A DNA stretch of 13,200 nucleotides. Origin: Entamoeba invadens IP1 (taxonomy: Eukaryota > Evosea > Mastigamoebida > Endamoebidae). Location of the stretch: positions 925,190-938,389 of the forward strand of contig NW_004440189.1 of the NCBI RefSeq assembly GCF_000330505.1, written 5' to 3'. Made by a program: the position numbers and the translations under genes. The notes under the pieces were generated by a model. That model searched no databases and was not told the DNA's origin. It worked only from the letters and a program-made list of their open reading frames with translations. Positions 1-8,848 of the stretch are shown one piece after another; the first letter of the stretch is position 1; every line of letters begins with the position of its first letter.

Positions 1-189
1 AAAATATAATATAAAACTAACAATTCAAATTCGACACCCAAAAATGAATAAATAATAAAGACAGACAAAGAGTGCTAAGTTATACCATAATGATGAGGCG
101 TATCCCGAATTATAAAGTGATGAAAATGTAACAGAAGAGTTCTTAAAAATCAAAAAAAACAAAAATGAATATCGAAAAACTGGTAATAG

Positions 190-197
190 GAACTTGA
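190..197 (+). promoter_or_regulatory. GAAC-like core promoter element
   Basis: GAACTTGA lies 24 bases before the ATG of the secreted coiled-coil gene. Entamoeba core promoters are known to carry a GAAC element close to the start of very short 5' UTRs, together with a TATA-like box and an initiator. Only the GAAC-like part is convincing here; no clear TATA-like box is seen about 30 bases upstream. The call depends on the Entamoeba assignment. Confidence 0.3.
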
Positions 198-213
198 AAA
201 TCATATTTTTGTT

Positions 214-1137
214 ATGAAAGTGTTATTGTTAGCACTTGTGCTGATGTGTGTCAAAGGAGACGACGACTTGTTCAACCCGTACATCCACACCAAGACGATG
301 TTAAAGCGTTTCCAAAAAGTGAAGGACCAGAACAAGAAAAATGAGAAAGCACTTCTTCAGCTTGAGGGTAAAGAGAGAAAACTGTTGAATGTGTTAGATA
401 TAATGTACAGAGATATGAAGATAGCAGTATCGATGAAAGACAGATTTACACTTGAGCAAAAGGTTGGGAAGCTTCAGAAAGGATTAACAGAACTGAGACA
501 ACAAAAGAGAGCAATCTTACGTAAGATGAGACACTCTGCTGATAAGGTAGCTTCACCAGAAAGAGATAGATTTGTTAGAAAAGCAAGAATTGAGAAACGA
601 ATTGGACTTGAGACTTCCCTTCATTTGAACAGAGAAGTTATTGTCAACCAGAAGAAATTGTTGAAGGTTATCGAATTTTTCGCACATAAATATGCAAAGA
701 TGGCATCTGAAATTGCTGCAAGTAAAATGAACAAAGAAGTTGACAAGAAAGGTGGTGACATTTTGAAGGCCCAACACAAATTCAAAAAAGCAGCAAAACA
801 CGCATACAACAAATACTACAAGAAAATCGTCAAGAGACTCGAAGAAGCAACAGCTGATGGCGTAGAAACAAAAGACATTAAGATGGAGTGCAGATCAGCT
901 ATCGATGGCCTCATCAGAAGACTCGAACATCAATACCTCACTTATGTCAAATCTCGTAAAGAAGCATCAAAAGAAGCAAAAAAAGCAATCAAAAAACCAC
1001 TCAGAAAATCGATGAAAAAACTCTCTAAGTCCTTCGAAAAGAAGGCTGTCAAGGCTGCAGCCCAAACCGCTCCCGCTAAGAAAGATGTCAAGGATGTCAA
1101 AGCTCCTCAAAAAACCCAAGAACCAGCTAAGAAATAA
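214..1137 (+). CDS. Secreted lysine-rich coiled-coil protein, function unknown
   Basis: An intact 307-residue reading frame. The first 15 or so residues (MKVLLLALVLMCVKG) are a typical cleavable signal peptide, followed directly by an acidic DDD patch, so the product should enter the secretory pathway. Residues about 25-270 are strongly charged, rich in Lys, Glu, Arg and Leu, without proline-rich breaks, and fit long alpha-helical coiled coil. From about residue 285 the tail changes to Ala/Pro/Lys/Asp-Val repeats (KDVKDVKAP) and ends in AKK. There is no second membrane segment and no KDEL-type retention signal. Outside the signal peptide I see one cysteine, in MECRSAIDG, so the protein is not disulphide-stapled. 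No catalytic motif or known domain is recognised. Codon use is less AT-biased than in the mobile elements to the right, which fits a native, expressed gene. No Entamoeba-type intron (GTTTGT...TAG) is needed. The ATG is the first in frame and lies 24 bases after a GAAC-like element. Confidence 0.88.
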   Translation: MKVLLLALVLMCVKGDDDLFNPYIHTKTMLKRFQKVKDQNKKNEKALLQLEGKERKLLNVLDIMYRDMKIAVSMKDRFTLEQKVGKLQKGLTELRQQKRAILRKMRHSADKVASPERDRFVRKARIEKRIGLETSLHLNREVIVNQKKLLKVIEFFAHKYAKMASEIAASKMNKEVDKKGGDILKAQHKFKKAAKHAYNKYYKKIVKRLEEATADGVETKDIKMECRSAIDGLIRRLEHQYLTYVKSRKEASKEAKKAIKKPLRKSMKKLSKSFEKKAVKAAAQTAPAKKDVKDVKAPQKTQEPAKK

Positions 1138-2003
1138 ATGAGACACTAACATGATTTTGTTGACTTATGTTCTTCTTGTATTTAAAAACATTATAACAAC
1201 CAATTTTTTGTGATAGTATAAATACTATAAAGGGCTTAAAAAACAGTTGGGATGGACTTTTTTGGTTATTTTTTAATTTATTTATAGTAAAGTGTAAGAT
1301 TGTCTTTTTAAATTGATTTCCTTTTCCACGATTTTAATTAAAAAGAATAGGTTTTACAACAAAAACTATTCAAAAGGTTTTGTAGTTTCGATTTTTGAAA
1401 AGCAGTTGATATGTACAGTCGGTCAAGTAAGCCTATAGTACCTGATACAACGTTGTTATTTTCTCAAACATTGTTTATTCAAGAATCTTCTAATTTTCAT
1501 AGACTCATAAAAATAGCAATCCATAAACTCAGAAAAATCACGCCACAAGAAACATTTTTTTTGTTATTAAGGGATGTTTTTGTTATTTGTGGTTTCCATT
1601 TTAAAACAACTTAAAATTCAAATTCAACTAAATTTGAGATCTTTTGTTTTCCAAGTCGAAACAGATCGTTTCGTCAAAACACTGGCAAAATAACAATCTG
1701 AAGAAGAGAGGAGCAGGGGTGAGTACCAACTAGAAAGAGAAAATGGTAGAATTCAAATTGAGTCGGTGTTTTTGAGGTATGAGTTGACTGTATTAAACTT
1801 GTTCTTTGCGATGAGTATAATAAGTATGAAGAGAGAAACGAAACAACAAACCAATGTCAGGGTTAAAGTGTTTGAAACCCCTTTTTACAGTTTACTAAAA
1901 CCCTAACAATCTAAAAACAAATAGATTTTTATCATTATTTTATCTATTGAAATTTAACGGAATAATATATTGGACTATATATTATTTTTTGTACTTATTA
2001 TTA
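1138..2003. other. Intergenic region, no gene recognised
   Basis: AT-rich DNA between the coiled-coil gene and the first dispersed repeat. A 67-codon open frame at 1411-1614 has no protein-like features and is probably chance. No tRNA, hairpin or transposon end is convincing here. Confidence 0.55.
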
Positions 2004-2196
2004 TCAAAAAAGCAAGTAAAACGAAATAATGAGTCAATTATCGCTTGCTTGACAGGCACTTGAAAAACCGCTGGGAATGGATGCACCCATGTTCAGTTGG
2101 TGAGTAAGTCCAAAGTGCATTTTTTCAGTTTGGCTTTGAAATGCATTTGTGAGCGAATGAGGAACCCTACAAGAGGGGGCGTGAAATAAAGGTGCA
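2004..2196 (+). repeat. Dispersed 193-bp repeat, copy A
   Basis: This stretch aligns without net gaps to 4957-5149 in the same orientation. Shared blocks include TCAAAAAAG at the start, GCTTG, CTGGGA-TGGA, TCAGTTTGGC, the near-identical CGAATGAGGAA, and GGGGG(C/T)GTGAAAT(A/T)AAGGTGCA at the end. The copies are clearly diverged between the blocks, especially at 2085-2120. It has no coding frame. It could be a MITE, a SINE or the edge of a larger repeat; the family is not recognised. A further loose match to its end (GGGGGTGTGAAA) occurs near 2349. Confidence 0.7.
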
Positions 2197-2711
2197 GTCT
2201 ATTTTTGCTGAGAGACATTGAAAAGTGGTCTATTATAAACACGTGCTGGCCATATATTTACTATGTTGCTCGAGAGGTAATCGATTTGACTGTTGAGTAT
2301 TTGTTTAATGGATGATTAAAAAATTGAAAAAAATATTAAGGAGTGAAAGGGGGTGTGAAAAAAAATACACTCGCGGGTTAGTGTTTTTGAGTTTTTTTAT
2401 TTCTGCAAAAAATGAAAAAATATTTAATATTAGGTTCATTTTATTTGATAAATTCTGAGTTGTTTTTTGGTTATTTTGGCTTCAAAGAACAGTTTCGAAG
2501 TCAATCTTTCTTGATCCTCCTTTTATCATTCGGCAAATTTAGCCTTTACTTTACATAAAAAATAATACACAAATTTCAATAACAAACATCGGCATTTTGA
2601 AAAAGTCAGAGAGACTCTTGTAAACCTTGTTTTTTTGAATCAAATCGAGGAAAAGGAAAAAACAAAACATACAAAAACTATAATCATATAATCATTTAAC
2701 TATTAAATTAT
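2197..2711. other. Intergenic region next to a decayed transposase
   Basis: AT-rich sequence with no supported gene. On the minus strand it lies downstream of the DDE transposase remnant, so it is where the rest of that gene would be, but I could not recognise its C-terminal half. GGGGGTGTGAAA near 2349 echoes the 3' end of the 193-bp repeats. Confidence 0.45.
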
Positions 2712-3744
2712 CAAAAGCGGGTTTTTCCACCCCTTTGATAGTCAGGAAAAAACTTTTTTCAACCACAGAGTATAAAGTTTCGTATTTAAAACTCCCGATT
2801 TTAGATGTCGTATTGAAACCCAACTTTTTAGGAAAATAATTGTTTCATCGGCTATGAATAGCCTTTTTGTTACAACTAGCGGAATCATTTTTGTGCCATC
2901 AAGACAACCACAACAAGGCATATTTGTTCTTGAATTGTCTCGTTCAACTTCATTAAAAAACATACTCACCCGTATTAACTTCCGCGTAAACCAATTTGGA
3001 ACGAACATCAACCCATTGGTCAAAACCGACCTAGTCAAGAATGTAAATGAGCTCAAAACGGCATCCGTCTATTTTTTCTTTAATTCCGTATAATATTGCA
3101 AAATAGACTCTTGTGTTTCTTCTGCGCGTTTTAGTTCCATAACTGGTGCAATTTTAGGCTCAATTTCGGGAACTTTTGTAATTATTTTGTAAAGTTGTTT
3201 GGTTCCTATTTTTTGCCGAAATTTTCATAAATAAAACAACTTGTTTCTTCTTGACTCGCTTTTTTGTTTTTCTATTTTAATAGCTTTTTGAATTTCCTCA
3301 ATTTCTTTATCATTGAGGATCCTTTTTATTCCCTTTTCGGGTTTTTTATCCAAAATTTCTTCTTTTTTAATTTTATCTATTTGAGACCTCACACTTCTAT
3401 TTTTAAAAGTACCAAAAAATTTCTAAAGCATTTGTCATTGAAAGATTTTTGGACTTTAAAATAATTGAAGTATTTTCTGGTAATATTTCCAAACAATATC
3501 TTACTTGATCTCGAAAATAAACAAAACGTGTTTTATTAAAATGTTCGTCAAGTTGTTTAAAAATATCAATAATAGAGGGAAATTTTTTTAAATACTCGAT
3601 AATGCGAGTCGAGTGAGGTACTACGGGACCTTTCATGCTTTTGGAAAGGCTTTCGATTTTTTCGTCTCGAAATTTATATTTATACTTTTGATGTATCAAT
3701 TGGTTTGGACATGAATATGTTTTTATGTTTATTGGTGTTATCAT
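2712..3744 (-). pseudogene. Decayed DDE-type transposase (DDE_1, pogo/Tc1-mariner-like)
   Basis: Protein-like sequence runs along the minus strand through several frames. The N-terminal part (3744 to about 3415) is a charged helical region. A shift at the six-base A/T run 3414-3419 moves the frame, which then continues through a Lys/Glu-rich linker with stops at 3225-3227 and 3069-3071. After another frame change near a second six-base A/T run comes the stretch LD, stop (3031-3033), VGFDQWVDVRSKLVYAEV, which looks like the first catalytic aspartate motif (normally D-E-x-G-F) with the glutamate codon turned into TAG. The next core strand, NMPCCGCLDGTKMIPLVV, sits at about 2870-2945 and matches the usual 'cisadG...PLvv' block of this superfamily. 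The frame shifts again and the trail ends near GGKTRF at about 2712, before a convincing second aspartate and before the third acidic residue. It is a dead, 3'-truncated transposase. Family placement rests on motif pattern, not on a search. Confidence 0.7.
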
Positions 3745-4354
3745 TGTCTTATATTGTTGTTTTTAATTTATATTCATTACTTTGTTGGTCAAACGTTTGT
3801 ATTTTATTTATTTTGTTTACCATTCTTTATTCTAAAAAGAAAGTTATTAACTCTAATCAAATGTATGTTCAAGTTAGTTCGTTTTTAATATGTTAAGAAA
3901 AACATATCATAATACTTTAATAATAGTTTGATAAATATCACTTATATTTTAGATCACTAAAAACCTTTTTTTATGAGTTTTTAAAGAGTTGCTTTGTTTA
4001 TAATCTTATCAAACAGTAACAAAACCAATTCTCTTTTTAATTATTAATAACTATAATTATAGTATATACTTGAACAAAAAATGAAATAAAACCATAAAAT
4101 TACTTATAAAATGCAAGTAAAGTACCATCCAAAGCCTTTCAGATCTTTTTGATCGTTTTTATTTAACTTAGCAATACACGCCAATTTAAAGGATGTCATG
4201 TTGAAACTGTTTCACGATGTTTTTTCCGTCGAATTTTGCTTGAGCAATTATAACTAAAGAAGACGTACAAAGTCGTTGTCAATGTGTTTTTCACAGTTTT
4301 TTTCTTTTTTCCTCTCCAAATAATCAAAATGCAGTTTTGGCAAACTTATCTTCC

Positions 4355-4384
4355 CGGCGGAAAAAGCACTGCAATACCATTCAT
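4355..4384 (+). repeat. Short diverged repeat, copy 1
   Basis: CGGCGG-A-AAAGC-CTG-A-TACCATTCAT pattern shared with 4718-4748. Weaker similarity continues downstream: both copies are followed by GTTTTGCCTCAA and later by a TTTTTTACC or TTTTTACC block. The unit is not recognised. Confidence 0.5.
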
Positions 4385-4717
4385 AAGCAATTTAATTATT
4401 TTTTTAACCTCGTTGTTGTTTTGCCTCAAGTAAATAAACATGAAAAAATACAAAAACTTAAAACCGATGCATCCATTTTTTTTACCAAATCGAAGTAACT
4501 TTAACACACAAACTTTCCCATAACGCCAAGATTTACCAAAAAAACAGAGAAAAAAATGTGGTCTTTTTTCACGGCATAAAAATACTTGGTTAACCTTATC
4601 TCGGCAAAAACACACAAAACATCGCCAGTATGTTGTTTATTATGACCAAAAAGTTATGGCTGGCGCACTGCAGGCTAGCATGATAAAGTCTCCCCGTCTT
4701 TTTAACTTTCACCTGCA

Positions 4718-4748
4718 CGGCGGATAAAAGCGCTGAATTACCATTCAT
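4718..4748 (+). repeat. Short diverged repeat, copy 2
   Basis: Second copy of the 4355-4384 sequence, one base longer, 363 bases downstream in the same orientation. Both copies start CGGCGG and end TACCATTCAT. Confidence 0.5.
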
Positions 4749-4956
4749 GTATTTTTTATATTAAGAAATGCAACATAAAATCGGTTTTGCCTCAAAAAGT
4801 CGAGTTTTTGAGCATTTCAGAACAAAAAACACTGAAAACCTGGATGGACACATGCAAAGTCTTTTTACCGCTGCAAACTTTTTAATTCAAAACACTCGTC
4901 TTATTACCATTTTATTTACCATATTTCATGTTTTGCTTCAATTTTCGTAAAAATTT

Positions 4957-5149
4957 TCAAAAAAGGGAGTGAAAAAATAAAACGAGTCTTATATAGCTTG
5001 TTCGACGGGGACTCTAAAAACAACTGGGAGTGGAGACACTCAACTTCTAGAACTGTGGCAATTCCACATGTTGTTTATCAGTTTGGCCACAAAATGCAGT
5101 TTTGAACGAATGAGGAATCCGTTCGTAGGGGGTGTGAAATTAAGGTGCA
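4957..5149 (+). repeat. Dispersed 193-bp repeat, copy B
   Basis: Homologous to 2004-2196, same length and orientation, start-to-start distance 2953 bp. The best-conserved part is TCAGTTTGGC to AAGGTGCA (about 5078-5149). The pair brackets the DDE transposase remnant, but being direct rather than inverted the two copies cannot be its terminal inverted repeats. Confidence 0.7.
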
Positions 5150-5868
5150 CAATCTCTTTCGTAAAAAAAGCGTGAATAGTTCAATCCATAGTCCGGCAAA
5201 TAGAATTTCATTTTATTTTTTACATAGAAAGTTTATAACTTGCGGCAAATGAAGCGAAAAAAATACCAATTTTTTGTTTTTCGTTTTGTTAGTTACTCAA
5301 AATGTAATTCAGAAAAATCTTTAAAAACTATTTTGGGTTTTTATTAAAACAATTGTATTATTTTTAACATTATTTTTATAAATTAATATTTTACTATATA
5401 TTTACAATTAAAAATTACTATATATTAACATGAAAAAACAAAACTCATATGAGATAAATTAAAAACGTCCGTTTTAAATAAAATGAATTTTATTTTTTTG
5501 TTTAAATTTATTTTCATTTTTAAAATAATAAATTTATTCAATATCATAAATATTAAAAATGTTAAAAAATAATAAATAATATTAATAATTATTATTATAT
5601 AATTATTATTATTATTATAAAAAATACCAATTTAAATTAAATTTGATAAAAACATCTATAATAAACATGATGAATTTTGTTTGTTTTATTTAAATATCAT
5701 TATTACTATTGATTAAATTATTAATTTATTATATAACAACAATAACAATAATATTTAAAAAAATTAACTATTATGAAATAATAATATATTAATGAAAAAA
5801 CAATAACAACAATAATTTTAAAATAAATATAAAATGAATAATATAACTACAAAAAATAAAACAAAAAA
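5150..5868. other. AT-rich, gene-free block upstream of the hAT-like gene
   Basis: After about 5330 the sequence is almost pure A and T, with runs such as TTATTATTATTATTA near 5590-5620 and many AATAATAA stretches. No gene is visible. It is probably the 5' flank of the hAT-like transposon. I could not find a terminal inverted repeat or an 8-bp target duplication in it. Confidence 0.5.
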
Positions 5869-8202
5869 ATGACTATACGTTATAGTAACAACAAATGGTT
5901 TTGGAACAATATGGACAAAGGATTTATTAAAGCAGAAAAAGGAAACGAAAATTATTATTATTGTGTTATATGCGAAAAGTGGCAAACACTTGGAGTGAAA
6001 AACATTCATAAATGCCACGAGTCTACTGTCATTGTGTACAATAAAGAAGAGGCTTTAGCATTTATAGACCCCTCTAATAAACATCCAACACTTCCAATCA
6101 ACAACAAAATTATCAAACGAGACGATATAACACAAACTCTGCTCCAGAAAAACAATCCAATTACAGAGAACGACTCGATCTTTCAAATTTGTCAATGAAC
6201 AATTATCCAATGAACACTGATTGTTTGACCAATTTAAACACATTGACTTTAAACGCATCAACACATATTGAAAATATTTCAATGTTACAAATAACAAACA
6301 CAACATTGTGTCCACTTACTTTTCCACGAATAGAAACTTTACTGCCAAACAATCCAACAGTTTCCTTATTCAACATTCCATCTTCGGCAAGTAATATTGT
6401 ACCAATTAATTCTAACACACCCTCTGCGTTCAAATATAGTTCTTCTATGTTCTCAATCATTCCATCAGCATTTGGTCTGCCTCAGAATACACCTGAAAAT
6501 ATAAATGACATATTACAAAGTAAATTGCAACATGAAGAAAGGTGTAATCAAATTACATCGACAAGAGGAATTTATAATCAAAATCAAGATCATTTATCAA
6601 ATGCAATTTCTCCACTAACACCAAATCCATTAAATGATTCATCAACAACTGAACACCATATTGAAATTGAGTCTCAAAATTCAACATGTGAAGTACCAGA
6701 ACTTGAAAACTTTGTTGAAAAACTGTTCATTTTTAACGACGGTGTTTTTGCATTATACACTGTAATTCCCTTTAGTGAATACGATGAAGAGGAAATACCA
6801 AGACACTTAATTCAATTTTGCAAAGCTCCAATTGGAATCGATATGATTAAATTTAAAGGAGCCTGTGACTTGTTGTTTTCTGATACAACAAAGGACGAAA
6901 AAGTTACAACACAACAACAACGAAAAAAGTTCTAACTCATAAACAAAAAGTTGTTCAAAACGTCATAAATCATTTGACAACCAAATACAAATTTTCTGAA
7001 ACATGTTGTTCAATATTGAAACAATCGTTTGTGATTTCTTCATCCCAATTGACTCCAGAAGCAGTTGATATATATAAAAAACTTGCAGTTAGTTTTAGAA
7101 GTGCACGTCGTCGACTTAAAAGCGAAAATATTATAACCTCGAAGCAACTTATCGAAGATGTTAGAAATTGTGTTTGTTTTGCAAATGCAACTGATACATA
7201 TAAAAAGGATGGGATAACATTTGTTGCAATTTTTATACGTGTGTGTATGAAATTTGATTTTTATGAGTGTCCCCTTTTATTTTCAGAGTATTATGGAGAA
7301 AGTGATGGTGAATCAATGTGCGAATGGATTTTTAACGCACTTGCTTTTGATACAAACAAAGAAGTGTTGTTCCCATTGCGCAAATTTATTGGAAGCACAC
7401 AAGATGGTGCATCAGAAAATATGGGGTGTGATAACGGCATGATTAAACACATGAAAATGAAACTGGTTCCGATAAAAAATCCAGAAGGAAATATAATTGA
7501 AAGAAAGTTTTATGGAGTACACTGCCTTGCTCACAGATGTAACTTGTTTGCCCAAGATGTAGGTATGGAATCACCATTCGATATAGTGACAACATTTATT
7601 AAATGGTTGTGTAACTCAACAAAGCTAAAAGAATAATACACGTTTTGTAATTCCAACAACACAAAAAATGTAAATTGTCCACTTACTCTGCAACAAGGTG
7701 GAACTATATGGCAAATTCTTCGTCGGCAATTCTGAAAAGTGAATCTTTGATTGAGCAATTTTTACAAGACGAAGAACAACAAGCAGATGTATTTGGCGAA
7801 ATGGTCTATAAACAAATTCAAGAATTCGACGTTGAAATGCAAGATTATATCGAAATATTTTCTTTGAACAACTCCTATATTCATTTTAGTGTGTGTTTGT
7901 TCAATGATATTTATACACTTATAAACAAGCTGTGTATTGAATCACAAACAAGTCTTTGTATACTTCCTGACCTTATTGAAACCACAAAATGTTTTGGAGT
8001 TTACATTGATGTTATTATTAAATCAGTCAGAGAATCAATTGAAAATAAAGCAGAACTTAATGAGTGTTTTTTCCCAAAAACTTCAAAGTGTTTAAATAAT
8101 CCGTCAGTTGTACTTCAAGTTCTGATGAAGCTTAGATTTCAATTTCTATTGAGCTATTTTAATTGTGATCAAACAATTAATGTTAACACAAAAACGCAAA
8201 TT
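5869..8202 (+). pseudogene. hAT-superfamily transposase with N-terminal zinc finger, broken
   Basis: Four successive frame segments read as one transposase of roughly 780 codons. Segment 1 (5869-6198) has a C2H2/BED-like finger: C32, C35, H47, H50. Segment 2 (to 6935) begins with a long Asn/Ser/Thr/Pro-rich linker and ends in a more ordered acidic domain. Segment 3 (about 6930-7636) carries the RNase H-like core: NATDTYKKDG (residues 71-80 of its frame, probable first Asp), STQDGASENM (141-150) and GVHCLAHRCN (181-190), the typical hAT 'tDGAsnM' and 'HclaH' blocks of the DUF4371/ZNF862-like branch. Segment 4 has YSATRWNYM, the hAT 'TRW' motif, at about 7684-7710. Each change of segment is a -1 step. 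The second falls on A AAA AAG (6923-6929); the third also includes an in-frame TAA at 7634-7636, which argues for decay. The usual C-terminal hATC dimerisation domain is missing because the frame runs into the repeat that starts at 8203. ATG 5869 is the only good start; the later segments have no ATG of their own at their beginnings. Confidence 0.78.
6923..6929 (+). promoter_or_regulatory. A AAA AAG heptamer, possible -1 frameshift site or indel scar
   Basis: In the upstream frame the codons read CGA AAA AAG TTC TAA. The heptamer A AAA AAG fits the X XXY YYZ rule for -1 ribosomal slippage, and slipping back one base leads straight into the frame that encodes the hAT catalytic core. An ordinary one-base deletion in the A-run gives the same picture. 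The neighbouring breaks in this gene cannot be explained by slippage, so I prefer decay. Confidence 0.3.
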
Positions 8203-8240
8203 AGTAGTTATAGTAGGTCACCTCTCTCGAACTCGCAAAA
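8203..8240 (+). repeat. Terminal-repeat copy F
   Basis: Left-hand copy of the terminal repeat, pointing right. It shares 17 exact bases, GTCACCTCTCTCGAACT (8217-8233), with the inverse of 8664-8680, and its first 17 bases with the inverse of 8631-8647. Confidence 0.75.
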
Positions 8241-8610
8241 ATCGCACACTATTAAAATCACTTTATTAGGGTTTTTTTAACTTTTTGGACCCCCCTTTTT
8301 AACACACAGTGTTATCCTACAGCGATTTTTCAATTTCAAAACCTTCGAAAGCCCCAAAGGATGAAACAGTTTTTATTATCGATTTTCCTGGTTTTTGCGA
8401 AAAATTTGTTCAAAAATCGTGAAGGATTAACCATCATTTATATGGGTTTTTACGACATCCTTTTTCAAGGTCGAATGACATAAAATTGCCTACAATTTGC
8501 TCATTTTACACTAAAATGTTGTTTATTTTAAAATTTATATAAAATTAAAAATTTGAGGTAATATATGTTAAAATAAACATAAATTAGTATTTTAATAATA
8601 ATTGCAAAAA

Positions 8611-8647
8611 GTTGCGAGTTCGAGAGAGTCGACCTACTATAACTACT
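8611..8647 (-). repeat. Terminal-repeat copy R
   Basis: Inverted partner of the 8203 copy. Contains GTTCGAGAGAG at 8618-8628 and ends in ACCTACTATAACTACT. Confidence 0.75.
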
Positions 8648-8663
8648 CTAAGTGAAACCCAAA

Positions 8664-8697
8664 AGTTCGAGAGAGGTGACTTAGTATAGTTTTGAAA
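8664..8697 (-). repeat. Terminal-repeat copy R', 47 bp after R
   Basis: GTTCGAGAGAG recurs at 8665-8675, exactly 47 bases after the previous one, followed by GTGACTTAGTATAGTTTT, a diverged version of the R terminus. The 17-base match to the 8203 copy is better here than in R for the GTCACC part, so the three copies are mosaics of each other. Confidence 0.65.
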
Positions 8698-8848
8698 ATA
8701 TTTTTAAAAATAAATTTTGAACAAGACTAGAACATAAACTAACATAATAAGGAGAACCGAAACGAAGTGAGGTTCCAAGACCAACAACGTAGTAAGGACA
8801 AAGTCTGAATTTCCGGACCTCGACTTTATAGTTTAAAATAAATTAGAA
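8698..8848 (+). other. Leader of the Polinton-like plus-strand genes
   Basis: Non-coding stretch between the repeat cluster and the integrase ATG. It holds a GC-richer island (about 8750-8830) that stands out from its AT-rich surroundings and may contain promoter or packaging signals. This is position-based inference only. Confidence 0.3.

Larger units (their letters stand above)
3745..4956. other. Intergenic DNA with short diverged repeats
   Basis: No supported gene. Open frames here (for example 4346-4615 minus and 4768-4950 plus) have odd, Phe/Cys/Lys-rich composition and no homology I recognise, so they look like chance. A diverged 30-bp repeat pair at 4355 and 4718 suggests old transposon ends or a duplicated segment of about 360 bp. 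Confidence 0.45.
8203..8647. mobile_element. 445-bp unit with inverted termini (MITE-like or element end)
   Basis: The left end reads AGTAGTTATAGTAGGTC and the right end is its exact inverse, GACCTACTATAACTACT. Inside these, CTCTCTCGAACTCGCAA is also inverted (right end at 8611-8628), giving about 37 bp of good inverted repeat, with weaker AT-rich similarity for another 30 bp. No coding frame is present. The six bases outside differ (CAAATT and CTAAGT), so there is no clean target duplication. The left edge is precisely where hAT-type coding sequence stops. It may be a MITE, or the left terminus of the Polinton-like element with an inner inverted copy. Confidence 0.65.

Noticed and set aside
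1411..1614. 67-codon plus-strand frame after the coiled-coil gene
   Set aside because: No start context, no domain, and composition typical of random AT-rich sequence.
3705..3896. Plus-strand 63-codon hydrophobic frame
   Set aside because: Hydrophobicity comes from T-rich DNA antisense to and upstream of the transposase remnant; no other support.
4346..4615. Minus-strand 89-codon frame rich in Phe, Lys and Cys
   Set aside because: No recognisable domain, crosses a non-coding repeat (4355-4384), and composition follows the local base runs.
5580..5620. ATT/AAT runs as a functional origin or CRISPR-like array
   Set aside because: Units are too short and irregular with no spacers; ordinary low-complexity AT-rich DNA.
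6055..6460. Minus-strand frames opposite the hAT linker
   Set aside because: They are mirror frames of the Asn/Ser/Thr-rich linker; the plus strand continues into recognised transposase motifs.
8750..8800. Possible structured RNA in the GC-richer island before the integrase
   Set aside because: Only a four-base stem (AACC/GGTT) with bulges could be drawn; too weak to call an RNA gene.
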